In this document: positions 15,783 to 25,767 of the stretch, piece by piece | Position numbering within the stretch: position 1 is the stretch's first letter | Layout of the letters: each line of letters begins with the position of its first letter | Assembly: GCA_023664385.1 (NCBI GenBank) | Contig: JAMPFU010000026.1 | Location: 1 to 43,761, forward strand | Direction: 5' to 3' | Length of the DNA stretch: 43,761 nt | Source of the DNA: Clostridium sp. | GTDB lineage: Bacteria; Bacillota; Clostridia; Lachnospirales; Lachnospiraceae | Position numbers and translations under genes: made by a program | The notes under the pieces: model-generated | Seen by the model: the letters and a program-made list of their open reading frames with translations, nothing else | What the model was told of the DNA's origin: nothing | Database searches by the model: none

Positions 15783-16793
15783 TTATTTTAATTTCAGCTG
15801 ATAGATTTCACTTGCTGTTTCATCATACCAGACTAAAAAATCATGGTTAAAGATTATTGCATCCTTCACTGCTACTGTAGAACCGGCTGGAACGTTGTAC
15901 TGTTTAGGCACTCCACTGAAGGTAAAATCACTATAGTATAACTCCAGCTCTTTTGTATCTGCATCATAAAATCTGCTCGAAAACACCATATCCCTGCCAC
16001 TATAATTAGTTATTTCATACTCCAAGTATACCGTGTTAACTCCCGTTAAGCCTTTATTGTTCTCACTTAATGACTCTATCTTACCCTGTGCATCCGTATC
16101 TCCAAGTATTTCTGTAATTTTTATACTAATCGGCGTTATTGTACCACCTTCACAGTAATTCATAACTGTGACACGGTCTTTTTCCAATATTTTATACTCA
16201 AATGAGTCTGCATCCGTAGTTGTATGTATTTCCTCCCAATTTAAAGCATACTGCTCCAAATCGTATACCAGCTTACTGATAGAAACCTCCAAGTCCTCTA
16301 GTAAAGGTTTGTTATCCGTAAAAATTAACGGAGCTTGCGTGTATTGAGTCAGTGTGCATTTTACTGAATGGCTTTCCTTATTGCAATTTGTAATCATCTT
16401 TACAAGATAATCATATACATAATCATTGATAACATTAGCAGACACACCTAAATCCTGTAGATTGCGAACATCAGAAACGAAGCCGGAAACATCTGTAGTA
16501 ACCTTTGAGTATACATCATTGTAAGACCAGTAAATAAACTTTAAAGTAACCTCCTCACTGCCTGCAGACTCTAGCTCAATAGTACTGGATTTCCAAATAC
16601 TTTTAAACAGCAATGCATAGCTGCTGGAATAGCCACCCAGCTGTTCTTCCAAGCTGTCCGTACTAAATCCTGATTTATCAGAATTCACCTCGGCTATAAG
16701 AGCTTTTAATTCTCTGTCATAATCAAAGGAGTCATCAGTAGTGCACCCAGTTACTAAGCATAGTAACAACAGCATAATCACAAATCTCTTCAT
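15783..16793 (-). CDS. Lipoprotein with beta-rich C-terminal domain
   Basis: A short signal peptide ends in LVTGC, with Cys17 as the lipid-bearing residue, so the 336-aa protein is anchored to the outer face of the membrane. Residues about 45-190 look helical. The C-terminal 110 residues are beta-rich, with 'ITPISIKITEILGD', 'TVYLEYEITNYSGRDMVF' and 'VPAGSTVAVKDAIIF'. This resembles the immunoglobulin-like DUF4352 or DUF5105 domains of Firmicutes lipoproteins. Its ATG overlaps the stop of the upstream lipoprotein gene by 4 bases, so the two are made together. Confidence 0.75.
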   Translation of the reverse strand: MKRFVIMLLLLCLVTGCTTDDSFDYDRELKALIAEVNSDKSGFSTDSLEEQLGGYSSSYALLFKSIWKSSTIELESAGSEEVTLKFIYWSYNDVYSKVTTDVSGFVSDVRNLQDLGVSANVINDYVYDYLVKMITNCNKESHSVKCTLTQYTQAPLIFTDNKPLLEDLEVSISKLVYDLEQYALNWEEIHTTTDADSFEYKILEKDRVTVMNYCEGGTITPISIKITEILGDTDAQGKIESLSENNKGLTGVNTVYLEYEITNYSGRDMVFSSRFYDADTKELELYYSDFTFSGVPKQYNVPAGSTVAVKDAIIFNHDFLVWYDETASEIYQLKLK

Positions 16794-17980
16794 CGCGGAG
16801 CCACCTCCAATGTGCGCACATCAAGCGGCAACTGATATACTAAATATCTGCCGTTAAAATTTCGCATCTCGTTAAAATCCCTGGCTTTAGCTTCCGAAGG
16901 AAATTTCAGAACTACCCTCACATACGCAGGCTTAACGCTATTGTCATTTTGTATCATACGATTTGTACTTACCGTACAGGTTTCGCCAAACTGCAACATC
17001 CCTGGAAAATCCCATGTGTAATTTTCAGTAATAGATCTGTCACTGTAAACAAGCCTCTGTGCATTGTGATTTGGGTCGTATAACTTAGTATCATCCGTGT
17101 CGCTGTATACTTCCATAACAGGCAATGCAGTGATTGCGAAGTTATTAAAACTATCAAAAGACAAAACGCTCCTTGAACCGTCAGCGACCGCAGTATCATA
17201 AGTAACATCATATTGAAAATCATAGAATTTGTACGTGCCATCCCTGTACTTTGAGTCGCCTTTAACTTTATGTTGTTCCAAGTACACATCATGAAACTGA
17301 ATAGTGTAGGAAGCACCATTGATACTGCTTATTCTAGCTGTGTCATTAATCGTCAATAAATGGGCACCATCCGGGGCATTATCAAGGCACTTTAAGTCCA
17401 CATATAAATCGTCAAACTGTATCTGATTAGTCGCATCGGCTAAATGAAATACCAAGTATTTCCATTTTTCACGTTCAGGAACTATAGGCTGTAAAACAAC
17501 TTCGAAATTGCTTTCCACTGTGTTTTCATATAATTCAGCACTTTCAGGATAACCCGACCACCCTACATATCCGGAAGTTCCGACTACACTGCTGTCGTAC
17601 CCCAGTATTTCCGGAGTGAGTATCACATTAATCATCTCATTCGGTACAACATAATCCTGCATATCAATACTGCAATTAATAGCGTAACTAAAACGAACCC
17701 CGTTTTGATTTGCTTTGTAGTTACTCAAATCCCAGATGCCAAGTTTTTCTGCAAAATTTATTTTTATCTGACCATACAACGTGCCGTTCTTAACTATAGG
17801 CATGGCATAGTCGCTGTCAAAAACAACAGGCTCAGATTGAAAAAGAGAATACTCCTGTAAAAGAGTATTCTCCTGAACATAAACAGAAGTTGTAGTTTCA
17901 GTAACCTCCGACTTTTCTGAACAGCCTGTTAAAACTATAGCCAGTACTACAGTAAGGGCTACACTGAAACTTCTATTCAA
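16790..17980 (-). CDS. Lipoprotein, beta-rich, unknown family
   Basis: The N-terminus has a classic lipoprotein signal ending in VLTGC (Cys20), followed by a Thr/Glu-rich linker. The 396 residues are beta-strand-rich with several Tyr/Asp stretches; I do not recognise a family. The start is TTG at 17980: the frame has a TGA two codons earlier, and no ATG or GTG lies before the signal sequence. It overlaps the end of the 549-aa gene by 8 bases and the next lipoprotein by 4 bases. The paired lipoproteins are likely outer-face parts of the same membrane complex. Confidence 0.72.
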   Translation of the reverse strand: MNRSFSVALTVVLAIVLTGCSEKSEVTETTTSVYVQENTLLQEYSLFQSEPVVFDSDYAMPIVKNGTLYGQIKINFAEKLGIWDLSNYKANQNGVRFSYAINCSIDMQDYVVPNEMINVILTPEILGYDSSVVGTSGYVGWSGYPESAELYENTVESNFEVVLQPIVPEREKWKYLVFHLADATNQIQFDDLYVDLKCLDNAPDGAHLLTINDTARISSINGASYTIQFHDVYLEQHKVKGDSKYRDGTYKFYDFQYDVTYDTAVADGSRSVLSFDSFNNFAITALPVMEVYSDTDDTKLYDPNHNAQRLVYSDRSITENYTWDFPGMLQFGETCTVSTNRMIQNDNSVKPAYVRVVLKFPSEAKARDFNEMRNFNGRYLVYQLPLDVRTLEVAPR

Positions 17981-19622
17981 AATACATCACATCTCCCTTC
18001 AAGTAAGGATGTAATGTATCACGGTTATTCTGCAGGATTTCTAACAGAGTTTTATCGCCTGAAAATACACCCAAAATATCATGTTCCTTGCCGTTAACTA
18101 CTACCGTTTCCTGTAATGACTTACTTATACAGTTAGCATTGTATTGAGTCCGCAAACCAGCCATAACCATAATATACCTCAAAACTGCAGAATAAAAATT
18201 ATCATCAGAACGTACAAACCACCGTAACCGTTGAAAGCCAGAGCTAAAGGAGTCCTGCCGTTTGAACAGCGTCTGATATTCCTCGGAGTCCTGCAAAATC
18301 AACACCTGTATAAATGCCAATACAGTCTGAATATCCAATCTGTCTATTATACTGGTATCTTTTTCATGCTTCTTAAAATGCCGGTATAACATACTTTTCA
18401 AAATGGGGCAGGTTACTCTTGACTCCTCATTAAAAATAAGTTCTTTCTTCGTGGCTAAATCAGCATAAATTCCTATATGGTTATTTCGAATAGTCGCCTT
18501 ATTAGTGCCTTTCTTAGTGAAGAAAATACACAGCACCCTACTGTGCTGACCGACACTGTAGACTTCTAAACAGCATTGATTTGGCTGATAGTTCTTAACC
18601 CACTTCGTAAATTCATTTTCGTATTCATTGAAAAAATCAATCGGGAAGTGGAACATAACTCCCTCATCACAGTTAATCTGAACTTCATCGTATTTGGAAC
18701 TTACTCTATTGTGCACATAATCATTATCCACCGAGTAAATTACTAAAGGACGCAGGCTCTGTAACCATCTATAGATAAAATCACCGTACATATTACCATG
18801 CCGTACCGCAGCAGAGACAGACGTTTCATCAAACTCTTCAAAGTAAATACTCCGAATGACCTCAAACACATAATCAGCCGAAAGAAAATCACAACGTTTC
18901 CCCCCAACTACAATACACTCAGTCAATGCCCTGTCTTTGCTAACAGCATCATTAACATTCTCCAAGTATGTCAGTATCTTTGCGAGCCGCTTAAATGTTC
19001 CATCGCCATAGTCCTCGTGCAAGTATGAAATTGTAAAGCCTGCACGGTAAAATTGTTTCAAGGCAGCAAGATGCGCCTCCAGCACATTACTATGCTCAAG
19101 CATGGCGTCTAATGGTATAACTGAATTAGCCCGTATTTCATATCTCAGCATAACCTCGAGAGTGCTTGAGCATTCTGGGACGTTATTAGTCCTAAAGCAA
19201 CCTTTAAAGGCTCGGAGAGACTCGTACGTATACCCCTTGCCAACAAAAGGCTCATATTCAGCTATGGCACTTGCTCTGTCTTTACCCTCATTAAGCAGGC
19301 ATGCTACATTGTACACATCAAGACATCTAACAGCCTTGTCCGTACCATCCCGCTCAGTAATAATAAATAAAATCTCGCGGACAGTAAAGAAACCATCTTC
19401 AGTCAGCAACTCCTTCAGTAGCTTCATTTCTGCCCTCATATTCAATGTCTGCTCATCCAATAAGTATACGAGCTTATCAACGCTAATAATACTATCCTTT
19501 ATTTCAAGAATATCCTCCATCAATGAAGAAAATTCATAATCTATATTAAACGTACCACGCTGTTTCAAAAACTCAGAAAGTTTCTCTGTTTTGTCTCCAG
19601 CAATAAGCATAATATTAATCAT
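17973..19622 (-). CDS. Large soluble protein, possibly a receiver-like N-terminus, unknown function
   Basis: I do not recognise a family for this 549-aa protein. The first 105 residues (MINIMLIAGDKTEKLSEFL, then FFTVREILFIITERD) look like an alternating alpha/beta fold, perhaps like the atypical receiver domains of TadZ-type or conjugation-linked proteins. No Walker A is present, so it is not an ATPase as it stands. The remainder is mixed alpha/beta with no membrane helix. Its ATG overlaps the stop of the upstream 326-aa gene by 4 bases, so translation is coupled and a physical partnership is likely. AAGGAG lies eight bases before the ATG. Confidence 0.68.
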   Translation of the reverse strand: MINIMLIAGDKTEKLSEFLKQRGTFNIDYEFSSLMEDILEIKDSIISVDKLVYLLDEQTLNMRAEMKLLKELLTEDGFFTVREILFIITERDGTDKAVRCLDVYNVACLLNEGKDRASAIAEYEPFVGKGYTYESLRAFKGCFRTNNVPECSSTLEVMLRYEIRANSVIPLDAMLEHSNVLEAHLAALKQFYRAGFTISYLHEDYGDGTFKRLAKILTYLENVNDAVSKDRALTECIVVGGKRCDFLSADYVFEVIRSIYFEEFDETSVSAAVRHGNMYGDFIYRWLQSLRPLVIYSVDNDYVHNRVSSKYDEVQINCDEGVMFHFPIDFFNEYENEFTKWVKNYQPNQCCLEVYSVGQHSRVLCIFFTKKGTNKATIRNNHIGIYADLATKKELIFNEESRVTCPILKSMLYRHFKKHEKDTSIIDRLDIQTVLAFIQVLILQDSEEYQTLFKRQDSFSSGFQRLRWFVRSDDNFYSAVLRYIMVMAGLRTQYNANCISKSLQETVVVNGKEHDILGVFSGDKTLLEILQNNRDTLHPYLKGDVMYFE

Positions 19623-20599
19623 AACTTACGCTCCTTTGTTCTAAATCTATCTGTTACGGTGTCATCATTAACCCTATAAGTTTTACCATCGGTTGACCTA
19701 AGGCTGTACAACTGCATAACATGTGTGTAACTCTTGTCCAAATCTGTGGACAAATCAATGGCTTTCATCATTGCTAAATCAATTGCTTCGATATTATAAA
19801 AATCCCTGTAAAACTCTAGTAACTCATCAATACCTAAAATAGCTATCTCTCTAAAGCACGTGACATTTTCTGATAAAATTTTCATAATCTCGTTTAAAAT
19901 ACTATTAAGCATTTCAACATCACCAGGCATTTTAGAAGTTATAGTTAAGTACAACACATCCGTATTGCTTTGCTGCTTTGATATCTTCAAAGCAGTGTCA
20001 GAAAGAAGCCTTAAATTAAATGACAGTTCTTTGTCGGCTATACTATTAATCTGCTGTAAATGCTTCTTGTATTCTTTTGAATTTTCAAACGAGCCTGTCA
20101 TTGTATCAGTGCGAAAAATAAAATTATAATTACTTATAACCCCATAAATAAGCTCCAAAACCCTTCTCGTGTTCGCTGCTATAACGTCATCATTACTTCC
20201 GAACTTAAACCTGATGGTTGCCATAACGCACCCATTCGTGTATTCAAACATTTTTGCAGAGACTCCCTGTACTTCCGTATTTCTTATATTATCCTTTCTC
20301 ACATATAAAAACCTCGCAAAAGAATCTCCCTGCTGATCCTGATATTCCTGTATTTTCTCGTCTTCCCTAAAAATAAAAACACGAAAAATAACAATACCAA
20401 CAGCAATAAATAAAATCAGCTGCGTCACTAAAGCCCATAAAACACTGAGCCCTAAAAATCTTGTGAATAACAATCTGAGCGCAAAGAAAAGAACAATATT
20501 TGCAATAAAAAACAGTTGAATGACTATAGCTGTTTTATCCTGGGCAAGAAGCTTTTTAGCATTAGCAGCTCTTTTGTGCACATTATCAGGAAAAATCAT
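19619..20599 (-). CDS. Two-helix membrane protein with VirB4 N-terminal-like soluble domain
   Basis: The 326-aa protein has two adjacent hydrophobic helices (about 25-45 and 52-75), then about 250 cytoplasmic residues. The layout recalls the small VirB3/PrgI-type membrane proteins. The soluble part (LYLTITSKMPGD, then NEIMKILSENVTCFREI and DELLEFYRDFYN) recalls the N-terminal domain of VirB4/TrbE, which precedes the ATPase motor. No Walker motifs are present, so any motor must be a separate protein. The similarity is by pattern only and could be chance. The start has AGGAGGG seven bases upstream and follows a hairpin. Confidence 0.65.
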   Translation of the reverse strand: MIFPDNVHKRAANAKKLLAQDKTAIVIQLFFIANIVLFFALRLLFTRFLGLSVLWALVTQLILFIAVGIVIFRVFIFREDEKIQEYQDQQGDSFARFLYVRKDNIRNTEVQGVSAKMFEYTNGCVMATIRFKFGSNDDVIAANTRRVLELIYGVISNYNFIFRTDTMTGSFENSKEYKKHLQQINSIADKELSFNLRLLSDTALKISKQQSNTDVLYLTITSKMPGDVEMLNSILNEIMKILSENVTCFREIAILGIDELLEFYRDFYNIEAIDLAMMKAIDLSTDLDKSYTHVMQLYSLRSTDGKTYRVNDDTVTDRFRTKERKL

Positions 20600-20609
20600 A
20601 AAACCCTCC

Positions 20610-20644
20610 TAAAATAGCGAGCCAACCCTTGCAGGTTAGCCCGC
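20610..20644 (-). terminator. Intercistronic hairpin between the giant SGNH gene and the 326-aa gene
   Basis: Minus-strand stem GCGGGCTAACC/GGTTGGCTCGC (11 pairs, two G-U) with loop TGCAAG is followed by TATTTTA. The T-rich run touches AGGAGGG, the ribosome site of the next gene. This is likely a leaky terminator that lowers downstream expression. Confidence 0.65.
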
Positions 20645-20648
20645 CAAA

Positions 20649-23600
20649 TTACTGAAAATTCCGGTCACTGTAAATGCTATCTACTGAAGCATCTATGCTG
20701 TAACGAGAATCTTTACTACTATTGTGCCTGTAAGGCACTGCATTATTTTGTTTTTGATGTGTGAGATTGACAGTGTTAAACTTCAGGTTGTTAAACAAAT
20801 CCCCAAATCTGAACTTGTCACCTAAATTGGTTATCTTTGCTGATATCTCCCTATCACCAAAATCCAATACATTCATGAATACTGCAAATACGGTCTGTAG
20901 TACTACGTACAGCGAAACTGACGCCACCAGTACAGCCAATACGATGGACCAGACAGAGCCATCCATACTAGCGAATAGCCAAAAGCTCAGGTTAAAAATC
21001 GTGTATACCATAAACAGAGAACCTGATACCTTCAAATACCCTTTTATTGGTGTTTTCAGATTACCTAGCGAAATAAACCGTATAAACAGTATCACACCAA
21101 ACAGTAAGTATAGTACAGGGACCATAATCTTTATAACATTTGTTATTAAGAACATCAGAATAACCAGCACATCGAAAACTATAAGAACAAACCAGCTATG
21201 CTTATCTGCAACGTATTCCGCCATATTTCGTTCATTCACTACGTATTTACTGTAGTTGTCAACAAACACAGCATTCAATAAATCACCGAGTTCTATCTCA
21301 GCGTAATCTATGCTAAACGGGTACAACCAATGCTTGAATTGGCTTACACGTTGGTTGAAAGCTGTCAAAGCTCTCAAAGAAATAATTTTTATCATCGTTT
21401 CGTCAGAGATAGTACCGATTAAATCCTCCATATCGAAAACAAAATCTTTAGTCTGCGTGTTCACATAGTAAATCAAATCATTTATCTTGTCTTCGTTAGG
21501 AACCCAGTTTTCGTCATAGTAACCGTTATCCTGCATAGTCAAAGCCCAAAGAGTTCCTTTATCCTCCTCAGACAAATCAGTAAATACTGGTGCAATTCCA
21601 AGCCAGTCCGTGTTATCCCCAAATACTGCTGTCAGTACGGCTTTAAGTTCGTCAGACTCAGCAAGAAACGCCTGGTAATCCTCCATATATTCCTCAGCAT
21701 CTTCAGGCTCTGTGACACCGTAATTGCCCGGCGTCAGGAAAACAGGACTGTTGACATATGAATATACCAAGTAATTATCAGGGTTTTCGCCCTCTACCCA
21801 AGTGATGGTGCTTCTAGGTAACTCGTATACTTGAGCCAGCAAATTCAACTTGTTAATAAAATTATCCACAAAGTAATAATATGGCGTGTAGTAATCCATA
21901 TTATTACTCACAGACTTCATAGCTGATAACTGCCAGCTGTACCCGCCATTCACTGTGACGTATCTTCCTGTTATAGGCAATGTGTTAAACAGTATATCAA
22001 CATTAACTTTTAAGCTGTCACCCTCCACAAACAAACCGGACTCCTGATTTATCACACTCGTCTTTCCGGCTGTTACATCTTTGGCTTCAATATTTAAATT
22101 ATCATAAAAATCTGAAAGTTCGTTCACACTGACTTTGTACAGAGTTAAACTTGCCGTGTTGTACTTGTAATTACCATTAGAGTCAATATTAATGCTAAGA
22201 TTTTTAGAAGCCCTTTCCTCATCCGTTGTTAAAGCCAGTACCTTATACGCTGTTATTGTACTTGTTTTATCCAGTAAGAAATTATACACCATTGGCAAGT
22301 ATACTGGCAAAATCCACACGAAAACTGCTAAGATACCTAATACAACACCCGACGTAACTAACAACTCCATAAAATCCCTATGGTATTTCATAAACGCTAC
22401 CAGCAGCACTAGAAATACCAGTACAGCAAGCATTGCGAAATTCTCACGCAATATTCTCAAAACTCTGCCAAGTATAGGGTCTTCAAAACTGGAGTCCATT
22501 CCAATAGTCCCAGATGTAGTCGCTACACTCTCTACCATATCATTACTAAAGTTTACAAGTTGTTCCTTTAGCTGCTCACCTTTTGTCGAAACAAATTGTT
22601 TGTACTCCAATGCTTTGTCATTTGTGTACGCTATAGGGTTTTTATTTCCGAAACTGCCTGAAATTATAAACACATGAGTCAAGTAATTATCATTGAGGTT
22701 TAATACATTATCGTATGTGTAATCAGTCCGACTGTAGCTGAAATACTCATACATATTTCTGGCAATAACCCCCGCTATGATAAAATCCGTGTCTTCACTG
22801 GAATTATACGGAAAAATCAACATCTCATTTACTATTGGATTAGACGTCTTCTGTACAACATTATAACTATAAATGCCGGACTGCGTCCAAGATGCGAAAG
22901 ACCTAAAGATACTTCTACGTCCCGACAGTATTTTATTGGAATCCGTTGTGTTAGTGTAAAATACCGGTTCCAATGGCATACTAGAAAGCAGTTTGGTATC
23001 CTCAATATTATTACTATCCACAACCAAACTGCATTTAATAGTAGCATCCCTGACGTCTTCGTTCACATTCTCTGACAGAAAAACATATTTACCAATATCA
23101 CTTTCAGAAGCAACCCTGAAGTATGAGCCTCGGTTCATAACATTAGGGTATGCATTCATAAAAGCAACCGTGTATGGATTGTAGCTAACCCCGCTTCGGT
23201 AAATAATAGGGTTAGAACTACCCGGAAGTACAACTAAATTGTCATCCGTTACGATATCTCCAAATACATTCACATATAAATATCGTGAATCTTTATTTTT
23301 AATGGCACTTAAATTAGCCGTGTTAGCTATAACATTCTTCATTATAGCCGTTGTCATATTATCCCTGTCCCTGGAATATCCAATACCATAAAACATTACA
23401 GGCTGCGTCAGATAATTCACATCCGTTATAGTATCGTATGCATAAATAGCTGAGTCTAAATCATCGGCTACCAACTCTGTATCCTGCTTATCATTTTTTG
23501 AATCTTCCGTATTGTCATCTGTACTCTCTGTAGTAACAGGACTGAGTCCCTCCGCTGTCTGACTACCGGACTGTTGATTTGTATCTACTATTTTAGGTAA

Positions 23601-25595
23601 CAGTTCTCGCAGTATCTTTAAGTATGTATTGCTGGTGTAATGAATACCATCCGTACTTGCATATCCTGACTGTAGACCGGAAGCATCACTGTTCAGCATA
23701 TCCTTCGTTGTATCAACGAACTGTATATCCTGACTCAGCCCTGCCTCCATGGTAGAATTAAAACTTACTATAAGACTATTAGATGCAGATGAACCTGTAT
23801 CAGCTGCTTTTTGGTCGTCGACTGCTCCAACAGATTGAACTACAACGTTGCTACTGGACCACTCATCTGTAGCAAGACGGTTTAATTCTTCGTAGTATTC
23901 CTTGCTATGTCCTAAATCGTTGACACCCAGATTAATTACTATGGTAAATTTTACGCCAGGGTTCGCCTGTAAAATAGAATTTATTGTGATTTCTGCTGTG
24001 TTCTTTAGCCATGCGTAACCGGCACCGTCCTTATCCACAAAGTATACATTATTACTATTCAGCTCAGCAATCGAAACTCCCTGTGTAATTACAGCACTCT
24101 GCAAGCCATTACACCGGGAGTCCCCGACAAAAATAATATTCTCCAAAGTTTTAATCATAGTCTTATTATCTGACAAATCCACCTCATTGTACACAGGCAA
24201 CTCACTTGCATTAACCGTTACGCTGTCCCCTAAATCTAACCTGGTGCTGTTATCGGGCTCGCTCGCAGGTGTTTTAGTATCTGATTTATTATCATCAGTT
24301 TCCTGTTCTTTGAATTGTGTACCTATACTGTAATCATATGTCAGTTCATTCTGTGAATAAATCCAAGCTTGCACTTCCGAATTATAATGAAAATCCCCCT
24401 GCACTGTGACTAATGCCCCGTTACTTCCATTCTCTATATCCTCTATAAATTCCTCAATTGTGATAAGCTTTGCTGGTCCGGTTGTGGCACCATTGCTATC
24501 AATTTCACGTTTGTACAGTGGTTTCCTATAATCTTTCACGGAATTGTAAGCTTTTACCAATGCATTACCCTGTGTATCGTTATCTGCCAGGCTCATAAGT
24601 GCATTTGTAAACTCAGGTGAACCCACATAACTTTTGAACGGCGTGTAAACTGAACTGGTAGCCAGCATAGCCAAGTATGTCTGACTAAGTTCCACCTCAC
24701 TAGGAAACACATATTCCCCATTCCCATCCAGCTCAATATTAGTAAACATCTCAATAGGCGTTTCATCCGTATTTACATCCAAGCTCTCATCTGATGTTTT
24801 TTGACTTACTTTTCTTCCGTATTGCAGTAATTCTTCATGAGCCTCTACTATAGCTGTTATCTTTTGCTTAAGCGAATTGTTATTTCCAGAACCATCCACA
24901 GAGTATGTCGGGTGTGTTGAAGACCCCACCTGAATTGGTGTTATATTTGTAAGAGTTATTGGAACATCCTGAAAAACAATAATACATTTGTATAACTGCT
25001 CCAATACCTGAGAATGCTCCCGCAGATATTGTGCTTTATCTTCATCACCACTTGGCTTGTCGTTATCTAAAGACGCCAGCACACTACTGTAGTAACTGGG
25101 AATGGTGTTACTCAGAGCTTGCGTACAGTAACTCATCAAATTATTATATCTTGAGTCTAACGTAGCATTTTCATCTCCAAAAGCTAATGTCAGACTTTTG
25201 TATTTATCTTCGGTGGAAGAACTAGTAACCCCATTGTAATCGGATTTACCATCGTATTTGCCATTAAAAAGATCCACATATGCAACAATCCTCTGTCCAT
25301 AATACACTACTTCTTTATCTGAAAAGCCTAAATCTTCAGCGTACCTGCTTATCACCTGCCAATACATCATATACTCTGACAAGTTTCTTAAATCATACAG
25401 CAGCCCTATTTGATTGGAAAGTTTGTTATTAAGATTTCCCTCTATTGTACTCAAGCGAGAAACAATTGCTAACTTGTATTGTTGTAGAGTTTGTTGATTT
25501 TCATTGGTAGCTGCTGACACATTAAAGCTTGAGCTAAGGTTTAAACACAGTGCTAATGCTAGTACAAGTGAAACTGCAACTTTTTTAATTTTCAA
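20649..25595 (-). CDS. Giant polytopic membrane protein with an exported SGNH-hydrolase domain
   Basis: The 1648-aa protein starts with a signal peptide ending near VSAA (28-29). A helical region (30-300) follows. Residues about 485-670 form an SGNH/GDSL hydrolase with all four blocks: GDSR (S493), GVND (N559), and STDGIHY (D649, H652). SGNH enzymes cut or move acyl esters, for example O-acetyl groups on peptidoglycan. After an unrecognised beta-rich stretch there are membrane helices near 1042-1110. A large external-looking loop and at least four further helices (1467-1575) precede a polar tail of 70 residues. The start is TTG at 25595, nine bases after GAGGGGG. I expect it to sit at the centre of the transfer apparatus, with the hydrolase on the outside. 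Confidence 0.85.
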   Translation of the reverse strand: MKIKKVAVSLVLALALCLNLSSSFNVSAATNENQQTLQQYKLAIVSRLSTIEGNLNNKLSNQIGLLYDLRNLSEYMMYWQVISRYAEDLGFSDKEVVYYGQRIVAYVDLFNGKYDGKSDYNGVTSSSTEDKYKSLTLAFGDENATLDSRYNNLMSYCTQALSNTIPSYYSSVLASLDNDKPSGDEDKAQYLREHSQVLEQLYKCIIVFQDVPITLTNITPIQVGSSTHPTYSVDGSGNNNSLKQKITAIVEAHEELLQYGRKVSQKTSDESLDVNTDETPIEMFTNIELDGNGEYVFPSEVELSQTYLAMLATSSVYTPFKSYVGSPEFTNALMSLADNDTQGNALVKAYNSVKDYRKPLYKREIDSNGATTGPAKLITIEEFIEDIENGSNGALVTVQGDFHYNSEVQAWIYSQNELTYDYSIGTQFKEQETDDNKSDTKTPASEPDNSTRLDLGDSVTVNASELPVYNEVDLSDNKTMIKTLENIIFVGDSRCNGLQSAVITQGVSIAELNSNNVYFVDKDGAGYAWLKNTAEITINSILQANPGVKFTIVINLGVNDLGHSKEYYEELNRLATDEWSSSNVVVQSVGAVDDQKAADTGSSASNSLIVSFNSTMEAGLSQDIQFVDTTKDMLNSDASGLQSGYASTDGIHYTSNTYLKILRELLPKIVDTNQQSGSQTAEGLSPVTTESTDDNTEDSKNDKQDTELVADDLDSAIYAYDTITDVNYLTQPVMFYGIGYSRDRDNMTTAIMKNVIANTANLSAIKNKDSRYLYVNVFGDIVTDDNLVVLPGSSNPIIYRSGVSYNPYTVAFMNAYPNVMNRGSYFRVASESDIGKYVFLSENVNEDVRDATIKCSLVVDSNNIEDTKLLSSMPLEPVFYTNTTDSNKILSGRRSIFRSFASWTQSGIYSYNVVQKTSNPIVNEMLIFPYNSSEDTDFIIAGVIARNMYEYFSYSRTDYTYDNVLNLNDNYLTHVFIISGSFGNKNPIAYTNDKALEYKQFVSTKGEQLKEQLVNFSNDMVESVATTSGTIGMDSSFEDPILGRVLRILRENFAMLAVLVFLVLLVAFMKYHRDFMELLVTSGVVLGILAVFVWILPVYLPMVYNFLLDKTSTITAYKVLALTTDEERASKNLSINIDSNGNYKYNTASLTLYKVSVNELSDFYDNLNIEAKDVTAGKTSVINQESGLFVEGDSLKVNVDILFNTLPITGRYVTVNGGYSWQLSAMKSVSNNMDYYTPYYYFVDNFINKLNLLAQVYELPRSTITWVEGENPDNYLVYSYVNSPVFLTPGNYGVTEPEDAEEYMEDYQAFLAESDELKAVLTAVFGDNTDWLGIAPVFTDLSEEDKGTLWALTMQDNGYYDENWVPNEDKINDLIYYVNTQTKDFVFDMEDLIGTISDETMIKIISLRALTAFNQRVSQFKHWLYPFSIDYAEIELGDLLNAVFVDNYSKYVVNERNMAEYVADKHSWFVLIVFDVLVILMFLITNVIKIMVPVLYLLFGVILFIRFISLGNLKTPIKGYLKVSGSLFMVYTIFNLSFWLFASMDGSVWSIVLAVLVASVSLYVVLQTVFAVFMNVLDFGDREISAKITNLGDKFRFGDLFNNLKFNTVNLTHQKQNNAVPYRHNSSKDSRYSIDASVDSIYSDRNFQ

Positions 25596-25691
25596 AGTAT
25601 AATGCCCCCTCTCATTAAAACTTTAGAATTACTATTAGCATTATTAATAAAAGAGTTATTGATTTTACTCACACAACTCCTGTCCATCCCA

Positions 25692-25750
25692 TTAAAATTA
25701 AAAAGAGACAGAGTGTTCTTTGTTTACACTCTGTCTCTTTTTAATTTTAA
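25692..25750. terminator. Bidirectional terminator: perfect 25-bp stem
   Basis: Positions 25692-25716 and 25726-25750 are perfect inverted repeats closing a 9-base loop (TCTTTGTTT). The stem core is AGAGACAGAGTGT, with A-rich and T-rich flanks in both directions, so it can stop transcription from either side. It lies just after the PD-(D/E)XK gene and ahead of the giant SGNH gene. It could therefore separate that gene's expression from its upstream neighbours. Confidence 0.8.
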
Positions 25751-25767
25751 ATATTATCATATTCCCT

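Noticed and set aside
17973-19622. The 549-aa protein as a conjugative ATPase
   Set aside because: No Walker A or B motif can be found in the sequence.
20761-22677. Plus-strand open frames of 160 or so codons across the SGNH gene
   Set aside because: They are complements of a clear membrane-protein gene with normal codon use and have no start signals.
25692-25750. Terminal inverted repeat of an insertion sequence
   Set aside because: Both arms lie on the same side of the PD-(D/E)XK gene with a 9-base loop, so it is a hairpin terminator rather than two ends.
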